64,000 nucleotides of DNA from Bidens hawaiensis (GCA_021521415.1 JAIQDT010005802.1:18162-82161), one strand, 5' to 3'; shown: positions 48,595 through 61,240, counted from the stretch's first letter. The notes: generated from the letters alone by a model not told the origin. Made by a program: numbers and translations.

Positions 48595-49140
48595 ACTTTG
48601 CAATGTGAATCATGGTTTTCGTTCATGTGGTTTGTCCGAATCTGCGATTTTAGTCTAATAGTTTTAAATATGCGATTTTCGTCCTTGTGGTTTCATTTCA
48701 CTTGCAATTATGTAACATCCGGCCTCTCGCATCATCAATATTGTCCGCTTTGCCCATGAAAAGCTCACAGATTTGTTTTTGGTTGCTCAGGTGGAGACTT
48801 CCCAGGAGGTCACTCATTCTGCTACTATCCCACCTGAACACGCTTAACTGTGGAGCTCTCATCTCATTCACTACTGCTAAAGCCTAAAGCGCGTTGGTGA
48901 TTTAAGAGACGGAACGTTTACTTATGAACCAAGGATCACTCATGTCTACGACCTATGTGAGATTTGCCTAAGGTGCTACAAATTAAACCCGACCCCACTA
49001 ACCTTGTTAAATCTGGACGTTAAATCCATCAGCATGCCCCTCATATAATGGACTTTTTTTCCAAATAAACTCCAAACCTAATTCGCTAGCCACTTGCGTG
49101 GGGTGTATTTTGAGAAAAAGAAAAAAAAGGATAAAATTTC
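48595..49140. mobile_element. Foldback MITE copy, split by a Cassandra LTR
   Basis: The left arm (GGTTTTCGTTCATGTGGTTTG through TTTCACTTGCAATTA) and right part (AATTAAACCCGACCCCACTA on) match the foldback at 23320-23765. Removing 48711-48980 plus one AATTA restores continuity. The distal right arm is missing or diverged; from about 49141 the sequence resembles that before the gene at 62566. Confidence 0.65.
48711..48980 (-). mobile_element. Cassandra TRIM solo LTR (minus strand)
   Basis: On the plus strand it runs from TGTAACATCCGG to AGGTGCTACA; on the minus strand it begins TGTAGCACC. It is 270 bp, against 271 for the copy at 42036. Perfect 5-bp duplications AATTA flank it (48706-48710, 48981-48985). 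The minus strand contains the 5S-like core (A box near 48845-48829, C box near 48819-48796). The short frames here are artefacts. Confidence 0.88.
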
Positions 49141-49220
49141 CCATCCTTTAACTTCCATTTGAGCTCCAAAGTTAAACCAAATCTTCACAATATATGAACC
49201 CAATTTCGTCTTAAATTCGT
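49141..49220 (+). pseudogene. Fragment duplicated from the 5' region of the gene at 62566
   Basis: CATCCTTTAACTTCCATTTG followed by GCTCCAAAGTTAA and CAAATCTTCAC matches 62514-62560 with few changes. A shortened copy of the following codons (CCCAATTTC, then TTAAATTC) lacks about 30 bases. Both copies follow a foldback element, suggesting one duplicated block. Confidence 0.55.
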
Positions 49221-49329
49221 AAAATAATGTATCGTTGATGTTAAAGAATAAAATTACATATCTGGGATCAGTTGATTTTAAGTTCATATTTGTAACCTAA
49301 CGGTGTAATTAATCCTTAACCCAAGCCAC

Positions 49330-50260
49330 CAACGAGATTACAAGCCATCTATCTCTCTCTGCTCCACACCATCGCCGGCCGACCACCAGCCACAGCCGCC
49401 GCCACAGCTCCGTTGCTGCTGCTGCCGTTACTGTTCACCGGCCATCGCCAAGGAGCGGTTATCTATTAACCGAGGTAAAGATTAAATATATTGTCGGTTC
49501 ATTTTTATATTTAATTGTTTGCTCGTATGGTTTTGTAACCGGATTGTGTTGGGTTTTGTTTTGGTGCTAATTACTCGTTTATATTCCGCTACGCATTTAT
49601 TAATTAATTGGATTAATTATTATTTGTCATATTTATTAAACCGGTTTTTAATAAATAAAATTTTGACCGATCACCACTAAAACCCAACAAACATAACTGA
49701 AAAAAGATGAATGAACATAAATGAATATATATGAACAACATAAATAAACACACTTAAATGAACGCAAACGAACAAATATAAAACCATTAAGCAGATAATT
49801 CATCCAAATAATGCTTAATTATTTTCTATTAATATGTAAACGAACATATATAAATAAACAAATGTGCTCGAACATAAATGAACGAACGAAACCTGTTCGT
49901 TCGTTTAATTAAAGGAACACAAATTTTTTATTCATGTTCTTCATTTATCATATAAAGAAACTTCCCGCTGAACGGTTCACAAACAGTTCACTGAACGTTC
50001 TGTTCGCTTACAAGTGGTTGTTAAGTCCTTGTTATGGTCCTGGGTAGAGGTGCACAAAAAACTCGAACCCAGAACCGGGTTTTCTATACTCGGGTTTTTA
50101 CTACCTGAGCCCGAGTATAGATATAGATTATTATGATCAATTATATTGAAACTGAGTGACTAACAGATTTTTTGTATGATACTTGAACCAGTGATTAATG
50201 TGCTGATTGTTATGATTAGGTGTTCAAATGATTAACTAATCGGTTTAGATATAGATTATT
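49330..50260 (+). other. Possible leader exon and intron of the PORR gene, with hAT debris
   Basis: A GC-rich block at about 49330-49472 (CCGCCGCCACAGCTCC) ends in GAG/GTAAAG. An acceptor-like TTAG occurs near 50219, 40 bp before the PORR ATG. The interval contains an AACGAAC-type hAT fragment (49690-50012) and the start of a GAGGTGCACAAAAAACTCG repeat (50045). The leader structure is inferred. Confidence 0.35.
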
Positions 50261-51336
50261 ATGAGAATCGCCAATCGTCGAAATCTCAGAAAACTGGTAA
50301 ATCAATTCACGCCCACTTGGCGATACGTTTCAAAGCACAACTACACGAATGTATACATGAAATGGAAAAGTGATTCATTCTTTGATTCAGTTGATTCTAT
50401 CCACAAATCCACCCAACTCAAACCCATAATCGCTCTCAAAAACAGAATAACCGCCTCGTTAGAAGGCTGCATCCCGGTTTCTGATGTTTCAAAGAAGGGG
50501 CTACAACTGGGTGTTCCCATTAAGGTTGCCAGGTTTCTTAGACAATACCCCTCCGTTTTTGAGGAATTCACTGGACCCAAATACAATTTACCGTGGTTTA
50601 GGTTAACCCGGGAGGCGGCCGTTCTTCATAATGAAGAACAAGCCGTTTATCGGGAGTGTAGGGATGAGTTGGAAGAAAGGTTAAAGAAGTTGATACTTAT
50701 GAGTGTTGAATAGAGGCTGCCATTGAAGATAATTAAAGGGGTGTTGTGGTATTTAGGGTTACCTGATGATTATTTAGGCGGAAACGTCGGTGGGTGTTTT
50801 AAGGTAGTTGAAGTGGGCGACGGATTGAAGGGGTTATCGGTTGTTGAAACAGAAAAAGAAAACATGTTGTCTATGGTTCAAAAGAATGCGTTGAGAAGTG
50901 GACGAACAGAAGACGTTTCGATTTTGTTGTTTCCGTCTAAGGGTTTAAGGTTGAAAACAAAGATTTTGGATTGGCTTGACGGGTTTCAGAAACTTCCATA
51001 TATTTCACCGTACGAGGAATGTTTGGATTTGTGTCCGGGTAGTGATTTGGCTGAGAAACGGGCGTGGGTTTGCTCCACGAACTACTTAGTTTATTTGTTG
51101 AACATTTGGTTGAGAGGAAGAGGGTTTTGTGTTTGAGGAAGTATTTGGGGCTGCCACAAAAGGTTCATAAGGTGTTTGAGCGACATCCATTTGTGTTTTA
51201 TTTATCTTTGAGGAATAATACATGCACGGCGATATTAAAAGAAGCGTATTGTGATGGTATGGCTATCGAGGCGCATCCTCTTGCAGAAGTAAGGAAGAAG
51301 TACATTAATTTGGTGAGGAATCTAAAGCTATATTGA
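50261..51336 (+). pseudogene. PORR-domain (plant organelle RNA recognition) protein, one stop and one frameshift
   Basis: Family members bind organellar RNA and promote group II intron splicing in mitochondria or chloroplasts. The frame opens with a basic, Arg-rich presequence (MRIANRRNLRKLVNQF). The PORR domain follows: RFLRQYPSVFEEF, LPWFRLTREA, an in-frame TAG at 50711-50713 where the family usually has Arg (MSVE, stop, RLPLKII), then GVLWYLGLPDDYL, and PYEECLDLCPGSD. At 51063-51064 one base appears lost; the other frame continues GLLHELLSLFVEHLVERKR, LRKYLGLPQKVHKVFERHP and FYLSLRNNTC to 51336. Everything else is well conserved, about 357 residues in all. It is either a recent pseudogene or an intact gene hit by sequence errors. 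Confidence 0.85.
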
Positions 51337-51339
51337 AAA

Positions 51340-52761
51340 ACCGAAGGCTGCAAAATCATGAGTTTCACTCGGATGAAGGGAACTTGAATGAATCGAAGGT
51401 TACATTGAAATTTTAGTACTTTCTGCAATCAACTTTATATAGCATCTCTTAGTTTTGCTGTTTGTAAAGGTTAAAAATGCATAGGCATTTGGTATGTAAA
51501 TGTGACCTTTTGTTTGGTTATGGTGATAACTTATAAAATTTATAATAATCAAACTGTCGGTTTGTGCTAATAACATGCCTTATCTAATGTCTAAAAAAAA
51601 ATAAAAAAAATTCTCATGTCTAACAAGTCATTAAGCATAAAACTATAAGTTTTTGGTCATCAGTGCTAGTTAATGTTAAATTGTAACTTAAATGTTGATT
51701 TGGAAAATGATTTATTTTACTTGTAAATTGTAACCATTTGCAATCTTTGGACATTAGCTCTGCATTGTGTTTAAATGTTGATTTGGAAAATGATTTTATT
51801 TTACTTATAATTTTATGGGTGTTGGTTGTTACCCATCCTGACACTGTCGGTTAACCCTCTAATAAAAAAGTTTATGTTATCAGATAGTAGTAATTAACTT
51901 TACTATTATGCTAACGTACACCCTTAATAAAAAAAAAGAATAAATAATTATAACTTATGATTTATGTACTAAACATTGCGCGTAACATATTGATGCTATA
52001 ATGATACGAATCGAATTAGATGTACCACTTATTACAAATATATGCAGTTGATCTATATGCAAGAGAAAAGATTGGTTGCAATAATACAAATTAATGTTTT
52101 TAGGAATAATTACATAATAATTGATCTAACATGCTTTGCTTTTGGACCAAAAGTTAGTCACAACACCAACCAAAATAGAGCGTCTCTCCTAACAATCATG
52201 AAGACCACATGATGCTAGAGAAAAGAAAAAAAATACATGAACTATTAGGGTGGAGGGGACGCCTTTAGGAAACTAATTGGGTTCATTTGGGAACACCGTA
52301 GTTCGATCTCAGTTTTATGTTCACGAATAAAAAGTTTTACCCGATGGCATTAGTAGTTTTGTGTCTAGAAGTTAATTCAAATACTTTTGATTTAGGTTCA
52401 ACAAATAGTTTTGAGACCCCCCCCCCCCTCCCCTTCCACCTTAAATGATATATTGACAGCATAAAGGATTTTATGATTGATTAATTATTTCGTTTATGAA
52501 TCAATGACCATCACAATAAATCTACAATTCTATATCAAAATTTAAGATGATACCTTTCCAACTTATTTCATTGTTAATATTGTTTCATTTTCATAATTTA
52601 TAAGTGTAATAAACAAGAAATAAGCTAGTACATCATATATAATCTTATAAACCAAAATCAGCTTAGTAAAATATAAAAGCTAATGTCTATCGTGTAACCA
52701 TTAATTAAGACTCTACTATGATACTTAGTATCACATTATCACATAACATAAATACAAGTAC
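51340..52761. other. Intergenic sequence, no gene seen
   Basis: AAATGTTGATTTGGAAAATG occurs near 51690 and 51773, a small local duplication. Poly-C (about 52420) is also present. No gene is supported. Confidence 0.4.
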
Positions 52762-52766
52762 TGATG

Positions 52767-54800
52767 TGTAACACCCATTAATTCCGAATTCAAGGGTTAA
52801 AGGGTGTAGAGTATGTATAATTCTCGGGATTTATCCGACGTTTCTCGGAAGCCTTTATGTCACCCAGGTACGTTAAAGAACCTAACCATTCCTTCCATTT
52901 TGCCTTACACTTGAATCTAGAAGGACTAGAGTGTAATATCTTATATTATAACAAAAATAAAATAAAATAAAACCCTAAACCTAAAACCCTGCAGCGATCG
53001 GCCAAGAGGCAGCCCCCCCCCCATTGCTTTGACTTTTTTATCGATTTCAAGTTCCTAGAGGTAGTTCAAGGTATGTACTACAATCCCCTACACTCTTTTT
53101 GCTCACCCCTAATCGTTTTGATGCTCAATTTTGCCGAAACTTTTCGTTGGGCAGATTTCGGCTAGAGTGCAATTGACCCACTTCCGTGGATAAAAATTAG
53201 AGTTTCCGGTGTAGAAAGATCCCCAGGTATGGCATTTACATCATATTAAAATTTCATGGTCATTGGAGGTGTTTAGGTCGGTCAATCGATTTTAGTTCGA
53301 AAACTAGGGTTTATCGGGTGTAGAATTGCAAATTGTTGAGTTTGATGCGTTAGTTGATCGGGTGACCGACCGATTCAGTTTGTGCAGCCCTAGGAAGTTT
53401 TAAGGGCTGTGGAAAAATTATTTTTTTGATGCTCGGGGCTGTCGTGGTTAGTGCTTCGTCAATCGAGTCGGCGATGTGCGATTTTTTGTTTAAATGTTAA
53501 AGTAAGTGTTGTAAAAAGGAACCGTCAACCCTATTAACTCGGGTGACATAATTATGATGAATTAAAAGAGTTAAGATGGAATTTGGTCCATTCGGGGCTG
53601 ATTCGTTTAACAAATGGTTTTAAGGCTTATTACACGCGCATTCGACCCGATTTGACTATCCTTGGGCCACGTGTTGGGCCTTGGGCCAGGTGTTGGGCCT
53701 TGGGCCATGTGTTGGGCCTTGGGCCAGGTGTTGGGCCTTGGGCCAGTTGTTGGGCCTTGGGCCAAGGTATTGGGCCTTGGGCCAAGTGTTGGGCCTTGGG
53801 CCAAGTTGTTGGGCCTTGGGCCAAAGTGTTGGGCTTGTACGGCCCATTAGGCTAGAGTGTTCCTACAGCCTAGTTTAGTAACGCGTTATGTATAATTTAC
53901 AAGCCCTTGCCGGTGATTGTGCCCTTAGGAACTTCCTAGCTCGTTGCAAGTATTCGATCGATCTCAGGTGAGTTCATGATGCCCCTTTTACTCATTTTAC
54001 TTTTGGGCTAGCATGCGCACCTAAATGTTTTCTTACTTGATGAAATGTTTTTAAAATGATTTTATATAGGCTTGCTAGTATATGGTAAGCCTTAAATATA
54101 TATATATATATACATTATTTCTTGGCCTCTATTTGGCGATGTTGTAGTCGTTTCGACTACTGATGTTGTGTATGCCTACTTCGTGTTTGCATGCACTGAT
54201 GTTACGTGTTTGGGTTGTACGTTTGCTCGACCCTGATGTTATATGTGGATGTTATATATATATATATACTGTTATGTATATAGGGATGTTATTGAATGGA
54301 TGTTTACATACACATTTGTATACGTATGGATGAGGATGTTTAAGTTCGGTAATGATGATTAGATGGATGTACCCTTTTACTTTTAGAAAACCTTTGGTAT
54401 GACTATCATGATTTTTACTACTGATATCTTTTACTTAAAACTTGAACTTGCTCAGCTCAAGCTGACTTTGTGTGCATGTTAGTGTAAGTTTCAGGATTTG
54501 GAAGAGGATGCCTTATCGCTTGGTCGTGCACGGAGCTACTTGGATGGTGAAGGGCATACTGGAAGGAAGAATTGTTATGAATATTTTATTTCAAGGAAAC
54601 TTATAAAAGTTATACTTACTTTGGATTTTGGGCAAAAATTCCCGGGTTTTGGGAACTTATTTCATTTTTCATGTTTTCCCCAAAATTGATACTCTGATAC
54701 GTTTGTTTTAATGGAAGAAACGGTTTTTTAAGTTTATTTAATTTTACGAATGTTTTGAATGATTACCAACTGTGGGGTTCCTGGGGTTCGGGGCCTTACA
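52767..54800 (+). repeat. Left LTR of the chromovirus
   Basis: 2,034 bp, TGTAACACCC to GGCCTTACA. It contains a GGGCCTTGGGCCA minisatellite (53661-53838), a (TA)n run near 54100 and a second near 54258. Confidence 0.95.
53661..53838. repeat. GGGCCTTGGGCC minisatellite in the left LTR
   Basis: About nine units of 19-22 bp built on TGTTGGGCCTTGGGCCA. The equivalent tract in the right LTR (60786-60937) has fewer units. Many overlapping frames stay open on both strands here because the repeats lack stop codons; none is a gene. Confidence 0.9.
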
Positions 54801-54802
54801 AG

Positions 54803-54816
54803 TTGGTATCAGAGCC
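54803..54816 (+). other. Primer-binding site of the chromovirus
   Basis: TTGGTATCAGAGCC begins two bases after the left LTR. It is complementary to the 3' end of plant initiator Met-tRNA, the usual primer for gypsy elements. Confidence 0.9.
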
Positions 54817-55146
54817 TTGGTTCGAGGGATCCGAGCATCCCCAAATGCTTGGACTCGAACTGTAAGAAAAGAGACCAGTATGCCCACCGCGAGTAGCTGC
54901 ATGCCAAGAGGTAACTTTAAATTATTTAGTCATTCCTTTACATTTAAGATTTCCCTTATGTGATTAACTGTTAAGTGTTAGATAGAGTGCTAATATGGTT
55001 AGGGGCCGGGGTGATTAGGACGGGCGGGTAAAGTAAACGACTAATCACACTTGATCAACGTCATTAGCAGTTTACCCTTACCTTACATGTTCTAAATGCC
55101 ACTTGTACTTAATAATATTAAAACTCTGTCTTTGTAGGGATAAGTC

Positions 55147-56521
55147 ATGGTTAATACTCGAACAACCAGGAGAGGTGGTTCTAGTGGTCGTGGTCGTAGG
55201 CCACGTGCCGAAGCCGAGAATGAGATTCCTACTCCCCAGCAGGAAACTCCGATTCATGAGGAGGGGGGGTAACCCCGCCTTAGATCCTGCTTTTCGCGCG
55301 GCTATCGCGGATGAGGGTTACCAGGTGCTCCATAGCGCCATTTCAGCGATCGTTGCTGAGTCTGTCAGGGTCATGGAAGAATCACTAGCTGGTAAGGGTT
55401 CGGATAGGGGAAGGAAGAGTAAGGAGGTACAGGTCGAAGAGGAAGAGGAAGTGTATGTGCCGAGTGGGGATGATGATGAGGTGCGGACCGTTAGTGTATC
55501 GACCCGGGGTTGCTCGTATGGTGACTTTAAGAAGTGCGACCCCCTTCTTTCGATGGCACTAAAGATGCATTGGCAGCACATCAGTGGGTGAGGGAGATGG
55601 AGTCTGTTCTAAGGGTTAGTAAATGCAAGGGGGATGACATGGTGACTTATGCTACTTCCTCGTTCCGTTCCGAGGCACTATGTTGGTAGGATAACTTGGC
55701 ACAAGCTATGGGTAATCGTGAGGTTAGGTGGATGACGTGGGATGTGTTGAAAAAATTGATTCTTGATCAGTTTTGTCCTTCGCATGAATTAGATAAAATA
55801 GAACAGGATTTCTTGACCTTGGAGGCTGGTTCTATGTCGCATCGGGAGTATACCACCAAGTTTAACAAGATGGCTCGCTTATGTCCCGACTTGGTTACTC
55901 CCGAAGCCAAGAGGATTAAGAAATACGTGAAGGGACTTCCAGTGGATATTCACAGGGGTGTGTTGACTACCGACATGAACTCTTTTCACTCAGTGGTCAC
56001 TCTAGCATGTACGCTTTATGATCAGAGGGAGAAATTACCGCCTACCAAGAATAGGAGGGCATGGAACTCAAATTCGTATGGTAAGCGGCCAGGGGGGGGA
56101 CAATTTTAACTCGTCCGGGAAAAGGGTAAAGACTGAGACTTCTGAGTTTAAAAGGGATGCAACGTCTGGTAATTGCAAGAAGTGCGGGAAGCTGCATAAG
56201 GGGGAGTGTAGGATGGGGTCTGGCACTTGTTTTCGTTGTGATAAGGTGGGACACCCCCATTTCGAGTGCCCGACATTGACCTGTTTCTGCTGTAAGGGTT
56301 CGAGTCACTTGGCATTAAACTGTCCTTCCATTAAGGCGGAGTGGGGGGGGGGGGGTCGCGGGCAGGGGACTTCCTCGAGGGGGAAAATAGATGAGAAGCC
56401 GAAGGCCAGGGCGAGGGCCTTCAACATCTCCAAGAAGGAAGCGAAAGAGGATGCGGATTCCACCGTTATAATTTCTTATTCCTTTGAATTCGTATGTGTT
56501 GACCGTGTAGCTAAGCAGTAG
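55147..56521 (+). pseudogene. Chromovirus gag, broken
   Basis: The ATG at 55147 opens an Arg/Gly-rich N-terminus (MVNTRTTRRGG). The frame breaks in a G run near 55262-55269, shifts again near 55545, has a stop at 55687-55689 (after LCW) and shifts again in a G run near 56093-56100. The retrotransposon Gag domain lies at about 55580-56000 (MTWDVLKKLILDQFCP). Three CCHC-like knuckles follow at about 56170-56330 (CKKCGKLHKGEC, CFRCDKVGHPHFEC, CFCCKGSSHLALNC; the first and last are atypical). Two of the breaks sit in homopolymers. Confidence 0.88.
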
Positions 56522-59500
56522 TATAATATTGTCCTAGGTACCTTTCTACTTGATGAATTACAGGCGTCAGTTTTATTTGATTCGGGCGCTAGTAGGAGTT
56601 TTGTGGCTACCACTTTCTGTTTCTTATTGAATAAATCACCCGAGCGCGTAGTCGATGGGTTTGAGGTTGAGGTTGCCGTAGGAAAATCCGTGTCCGTGTC
56701 TAGGGCTATTCAGGGTTGTTCCATTGAGTTGTCTGGTTATAGATTTCCGGTGCGACTGTACTTGATGCCGCTTGGTTGTTTCGATGTGGTGCTCGGGATG
56801 GATTGGCTCGCGAATGTTGATGCTCAGATCATTTGTGGTCAGAAACTCGTTCGTCTAAGGGCCCCGGATGGGACTCGGATTACGGTCTTCGGTGATCGGA
56901 ATGTTGCGACGCCACATATTATATCCATGATTAAGGCAGGGAAGTTGATGCAGCGGGGGTGCGGGGCGTATCTGGCGTATGCTATGAATGTGAATACCGA
57001 GGTGGCTACCTTCGGTGATGTTCCTATTGTTTGGGATTTCCCGGATGTATTTCTAGATGATTTGTCAGATGTGTCGCCGGATCGCGAGGTCGAGTTCCAG
57101 ATAGACCTTGTACCGGGCGCCAAACCCGTTGCCCGGGCTCCCTACCCTCTAGCGCCGAATGAAATGAAGGAACTTATGGCTCAGTTGGAAGACTTGCTCG
57201 ATAAGGGCTTTATTCGACCGAGCATCTCGCCTTGGGGTGCAACGGTTTTGTTCGTTAAGAAGAAAGACGGTAGCATGCGGATGTGCATTGACTATCGTGA
57301 ATTAAACAAGCTCACTGTAAAAAATCGGTACCCTCTCCCAAGGATCGGCGATTTATTTGATCAACTCCAAGGAGCTAGTTGGTTCTAGAAGATCGACCTT
57401 AGGTCCGGGTATCATCAGCTGAAGATTCGGGAGGAAGATATTCCTAAGACTGCCTTCCGCACTCGTTATGGACATTACGAATTTCTGGTGATGTCTTTCG
57501 GTTTGACCAACGCACCGGCTGCGTTCTTGGATCTTATGAACCGGGTGTGTAGACCGATGCTCGCGATCGCTCGGTTATTGTGTTCATCGATGACATTCTT
57601 GTGTACTCTAAAGTGAATCCGATCACGCTGGTCATCTCAGGGAAGTGTTGGAGGCTCTGCGAAAGAACAAATTGTATGCGAAATTTTCTAAGTGTTCCTT
57701 CTGGTTACGTGAGGTTCAATTTTTGGGCCATGTCATTAACCCGAGTGGTATTCTGGTTAACCCTGCAAAGGTGGAAGCCGTGAATGAATGGGAGTCTCCT
57801 AAGTCTCCAACCGAAATCCGTAGTTTTTTGGGTTTGGCGGGGTATTACCGCCGCTTTATTCCCGATTTTTCGAAAATTGCTTCTTCACTAACCAAGCTGA
57901 CTAAGAAAAGTGTTAAGTTCGTTTGGGGTACGGAACAGGAGGAGACTTTTCTCGAGTTGAAGACAGATTGACGCATGCCCCGATCTTAGCTTTACCTAAT
58001 GGCACCGACGATTTGGTGGTGTATTCTGATGCCTCTTATCAGGGGCTTGGGTGTGTTTTGATGCAGCGAGGTCGAGTCATCGCTTATGCCTCACGACAGT
58101 TGAAGCCGCACGAGCGAATTCCTACCCACGATTTAAAACTGGAAGCGGTTGTGATTGCGCTTAAGTTGTGGAGGCACTATTTGTATGGTGTTCCTTGCGT
58201 TATTTATACCGATCATAAGAGCTTAAAGTATTTCTTCGAGCAAAAAGAACTGAATATGCGGCAAGCGTCGATGGTTGGAGTTGATTAAGGACTATGACCT
58301 GGAGATTATGTACTATCCGGGTAAGACTAACGTGGTGGCCGACGCGTTAAGCCGGAAGGAGAGACCAAAACCTATTCGTGTGAAATCCTACCAGCTTATT
58401 CTCAAACCCGACATTTTGAAACAAATAGCCAACGCACAGAATGAAGCGTTGCAGGTGGAATGGATTATGTCAGAGCGTATTTGGGGTCAGGAAAAGTTGT
58501 TGGAAGACGTAGGTGATGGGGGTGAAATATAAGGATGGTCGTTTATGGGTACCGAGGTATGGAGGATTCAGAGATAAAATTTTGGATGAGGCACACAAGT
58601 CGCGCTATTCTATTCACCCGGGCGCGACCAAGATGTACCAAGACTTGAAGAAAAATATTGGTGGCCTGATATGAAATTTGAGGTGGCTCAGTACGTGAGT
58701 AAGTGTTTGACGTGTCTACAGGTTAAGGCCGAGCATCAGAAGCCATTTGGGAAACTTTAGCCACTGGAAATACCTGAGTGGAAATGGGAACATCTTACCA
58801 TGGATTTCGTGACTAAACTGCCTCGTACTCCTAGGGGCAATTATGACACCATTTGGGTAATCGTGGATAGACTGACCAAGAGCGCTCATTTCTTGCCGAT
58901 TCGAGAGACTTTTAACTCTGAGCAGTTGGCCGATGTGTTTATTCGTGAGATCGTCTCTAGGCACGGGGTGCCGGTGTCTATTGTTTCGGATAGGGATACA
59001 CGTTTCACCTCCAGGTTTTGGAAGAGGTTTCATGAGGAGATGGGCACCAAACTCCTCAACAGTACTGCCTATCACCCGCAGACGGTATGGTCAGTCCGAG
59101 AGGGACCATTCAGACTCTCGAGGATATGTTGCGGGCTTGTGTTATATACTTTGGTGGTAGTTGGGACCGTCACTTACCGTTGGTGGAGTTTTCGTATAAT
59201 AACAGTTATCACGCAACGATTGGGATGCCACCGTTTGAGATGTTGTATGGTAGGAGGTGTAAAACTCCTGTCTGTTGGGGTTCCATTGGTCAAAAGCAGT
59301 TAGGTAGTTTAGAGGTGGTCGAGGCTACGACTGAGAAACTCGGCAAGATCAAAGCATTTATGAAGGCTGTGCAGGATCGTCAGAAGTCTTATACAGATAA
59401 AAGGAGAAGGCCCATCGTGTTTGAGGTTGGGGATCGGGGTTATGTTAAAAGTTTCTCCCTGGAAGGGCATTATTCGTTTTCGTAAGAGGGGGAAGCTCAG

Positions 59501-59903
59501 TCCGAGGTTTATTGGCCCGTTCCGTATTTTGGCCCGAGTTGGCGAGGTGGCTTATAGACTGGATTTACCCGAGGAGCTCGCGGGGGATTCATCCTTCATG
59601 TGTCTCATATGAGGGAAATTCTTAGCGGATGAGGAGGCCCACGTGCATCTTGACGATATTGAGCTCGATGGTAAGCTGAACTACGTCGAGCAACCGATTG
59701 CTATCCTTGACCGTCAGGAGAGACGACTGAGGAATAAGGTGGTTAGGCAGGTGAAGGTGCAGTGGAGACACCGTAGGGGTTCCGAGGCTACTTGGGAGTC
59801 CGAAGACGAGATGAGGAAGTATTATCCGCAGTTGTTCCTGTTGCATCGGGATTCGGGGACGAATCCCCATTGTAAGGGGGGGTGGACTTGTAACACCCGT
59901 TAA
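56522..59903 (+). pseudogene. Chromovirus pol (protease, RT, RNase H, integrase, chromodomain), broken
   Basis: The protease active site DSGAS is at about 56579-56593. The reverse transcriptase starts near 57150 ([19 protein letters not shown]), has a stop at 57387 (after ASWF) and a frameshift near 57560, and keeps the catalytic [10 protein letters not shown] near 57583. RNase H begins with [10 protein letters not shown] near 58021, with shifts near 57968 and 58275. Integrase has a degraded zinc-binding part near 58590-58730, then the catalytic core (MDFVTKLP near 58800, VSDRDTRF near 58984) with a shift near 59085. A chromodomain-like segment (VKVQWRHRRGSEATWESED) lies at about 59752-59808. 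Each domain is recognisable, but no uninterrupted pol frame remains. Confidence 0.9.
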
Positions 59904-61195
59904 TACCGAATTCAAGGGTTAAAGGGTGTAGAGTATGTATAATTATCGGATTTATCCGACGTTTCTCGGAAGCCTTTATGTCACCCAGGTACGTTAAAGA
60001 ACCTAACCATTCCTTCCATTTTGCCTTACACTTGAATCTAGAAGGACTAAAGTGTAATATCTTATATTATAACAAAAAAATAAATAAAACCCTAAACCTA
60101 AAACCCTGCAGCGATCGGCCAAGAGGCAGCCCCCCCCCCCTTCATTGCTTTGAATTTTTGATCGATTCCAAGTTCCTAGAGGTAGTTCAAGGTATGTACT
60201 ACAATCCCCTACACTCTTTTTGCTCACCCCTAATCGTTTTGATGCTCAATTTTGCCGAAACTTTTCGTTGGGCAGATTTCGGCTAGAGTGCAATTGACCC
60301 ACTTCCCGTGGATAAAAATTAGAGTTTCCGGTGTAGAAAGATCCCCAGGTATGGCATTTACATCATATTAAAATTTCGTGGTCATTGGAGGGTGTTTAGG
60401 TCGGTCAATCGATTTTAGTTCGAAAACTAGGGTTTATCGGGTGTAGAATTGCAAATTGTTGAGTTTGATGCGTTAGTTGATCGGGTGACCGACCGATTCA
60501 GTTTGTGCAGCCCTAGGAAGGTTTAAGGGCTGTGGAAAAATTATTTTTTTGGTGCTCGGGGATGTCGTGGTTAGTGCTTCGTCAATCGAGTCGGCGATGT
60601 GCGATTTTTCGTTTAAATGTTAAAGTAAGTGTTGTAAAAAGGAACCGTCAACCCTATCAACTCGGGTGACATAATTATGATGAATTAAAAGAGTTAAGAT
60701 GGAATTTGGTCCATTCGGGGCTGATTCGTTTAACAAATGGTTTTAAGGCTTATTACACGCGCATTCGACCCGATTTGACTATCCTTGGGCCAGGTATTGG
60801 GCCTTGGGCCAGGTGTTGGGCCTTGGGCCATGTGTTGGGCCTTGGGCCAGGTGTTGGGCCTTGGGGCAGTTGTTGGGCCTTGGACCAAGGTATTGGGCCT
60901 TGGGCTAAGTGTTGGGCCTTGGGCCAAAGTGTTGGGCTTGTACGGCCCATTAGGCTAGAGTGTTCCTACAGTCTAGTTTAGTAATGCGTTATGTATAATT
61001 TACAAGCCCTTGCCGGTGATTGTGCCCTTAGGAACTTCCTAGCTCGTTGCAAGTATTTGATCGATCTCAGGTGAGTTCATGATGCCCCTTTTACTCATTT
61101 TACTTTTGGGCTAGCATGCGCACCTAAATGTTTTCTTACTTGATGAAATGTTTTTAAAATGATTTTATATAGGCTTGCTAGTATATGGTAAGCCT

Positions 61196-61240
<45 letters not shown>

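Noticed and set aside
48568..48887. Two ORFs of 63-66 residues
   Set aside because: They fall within the foldback element and the inverted Cassandra LTR.
53583..53878. Several overlapping Gly/Trp/Leu- and Pro/Gln-rich ORFs on both strands
   Set aside because: They come from the GGGCCTTGGGCC minisatellite in the LTR and recur in the second LTR; repeat composition explains the open frames.
55318..55581. Minus-strand Ser/Thr-rich ORF within gag
   Set aside because: It is antisense to a Gag-coding stretch with acidic codons; composition explains it.
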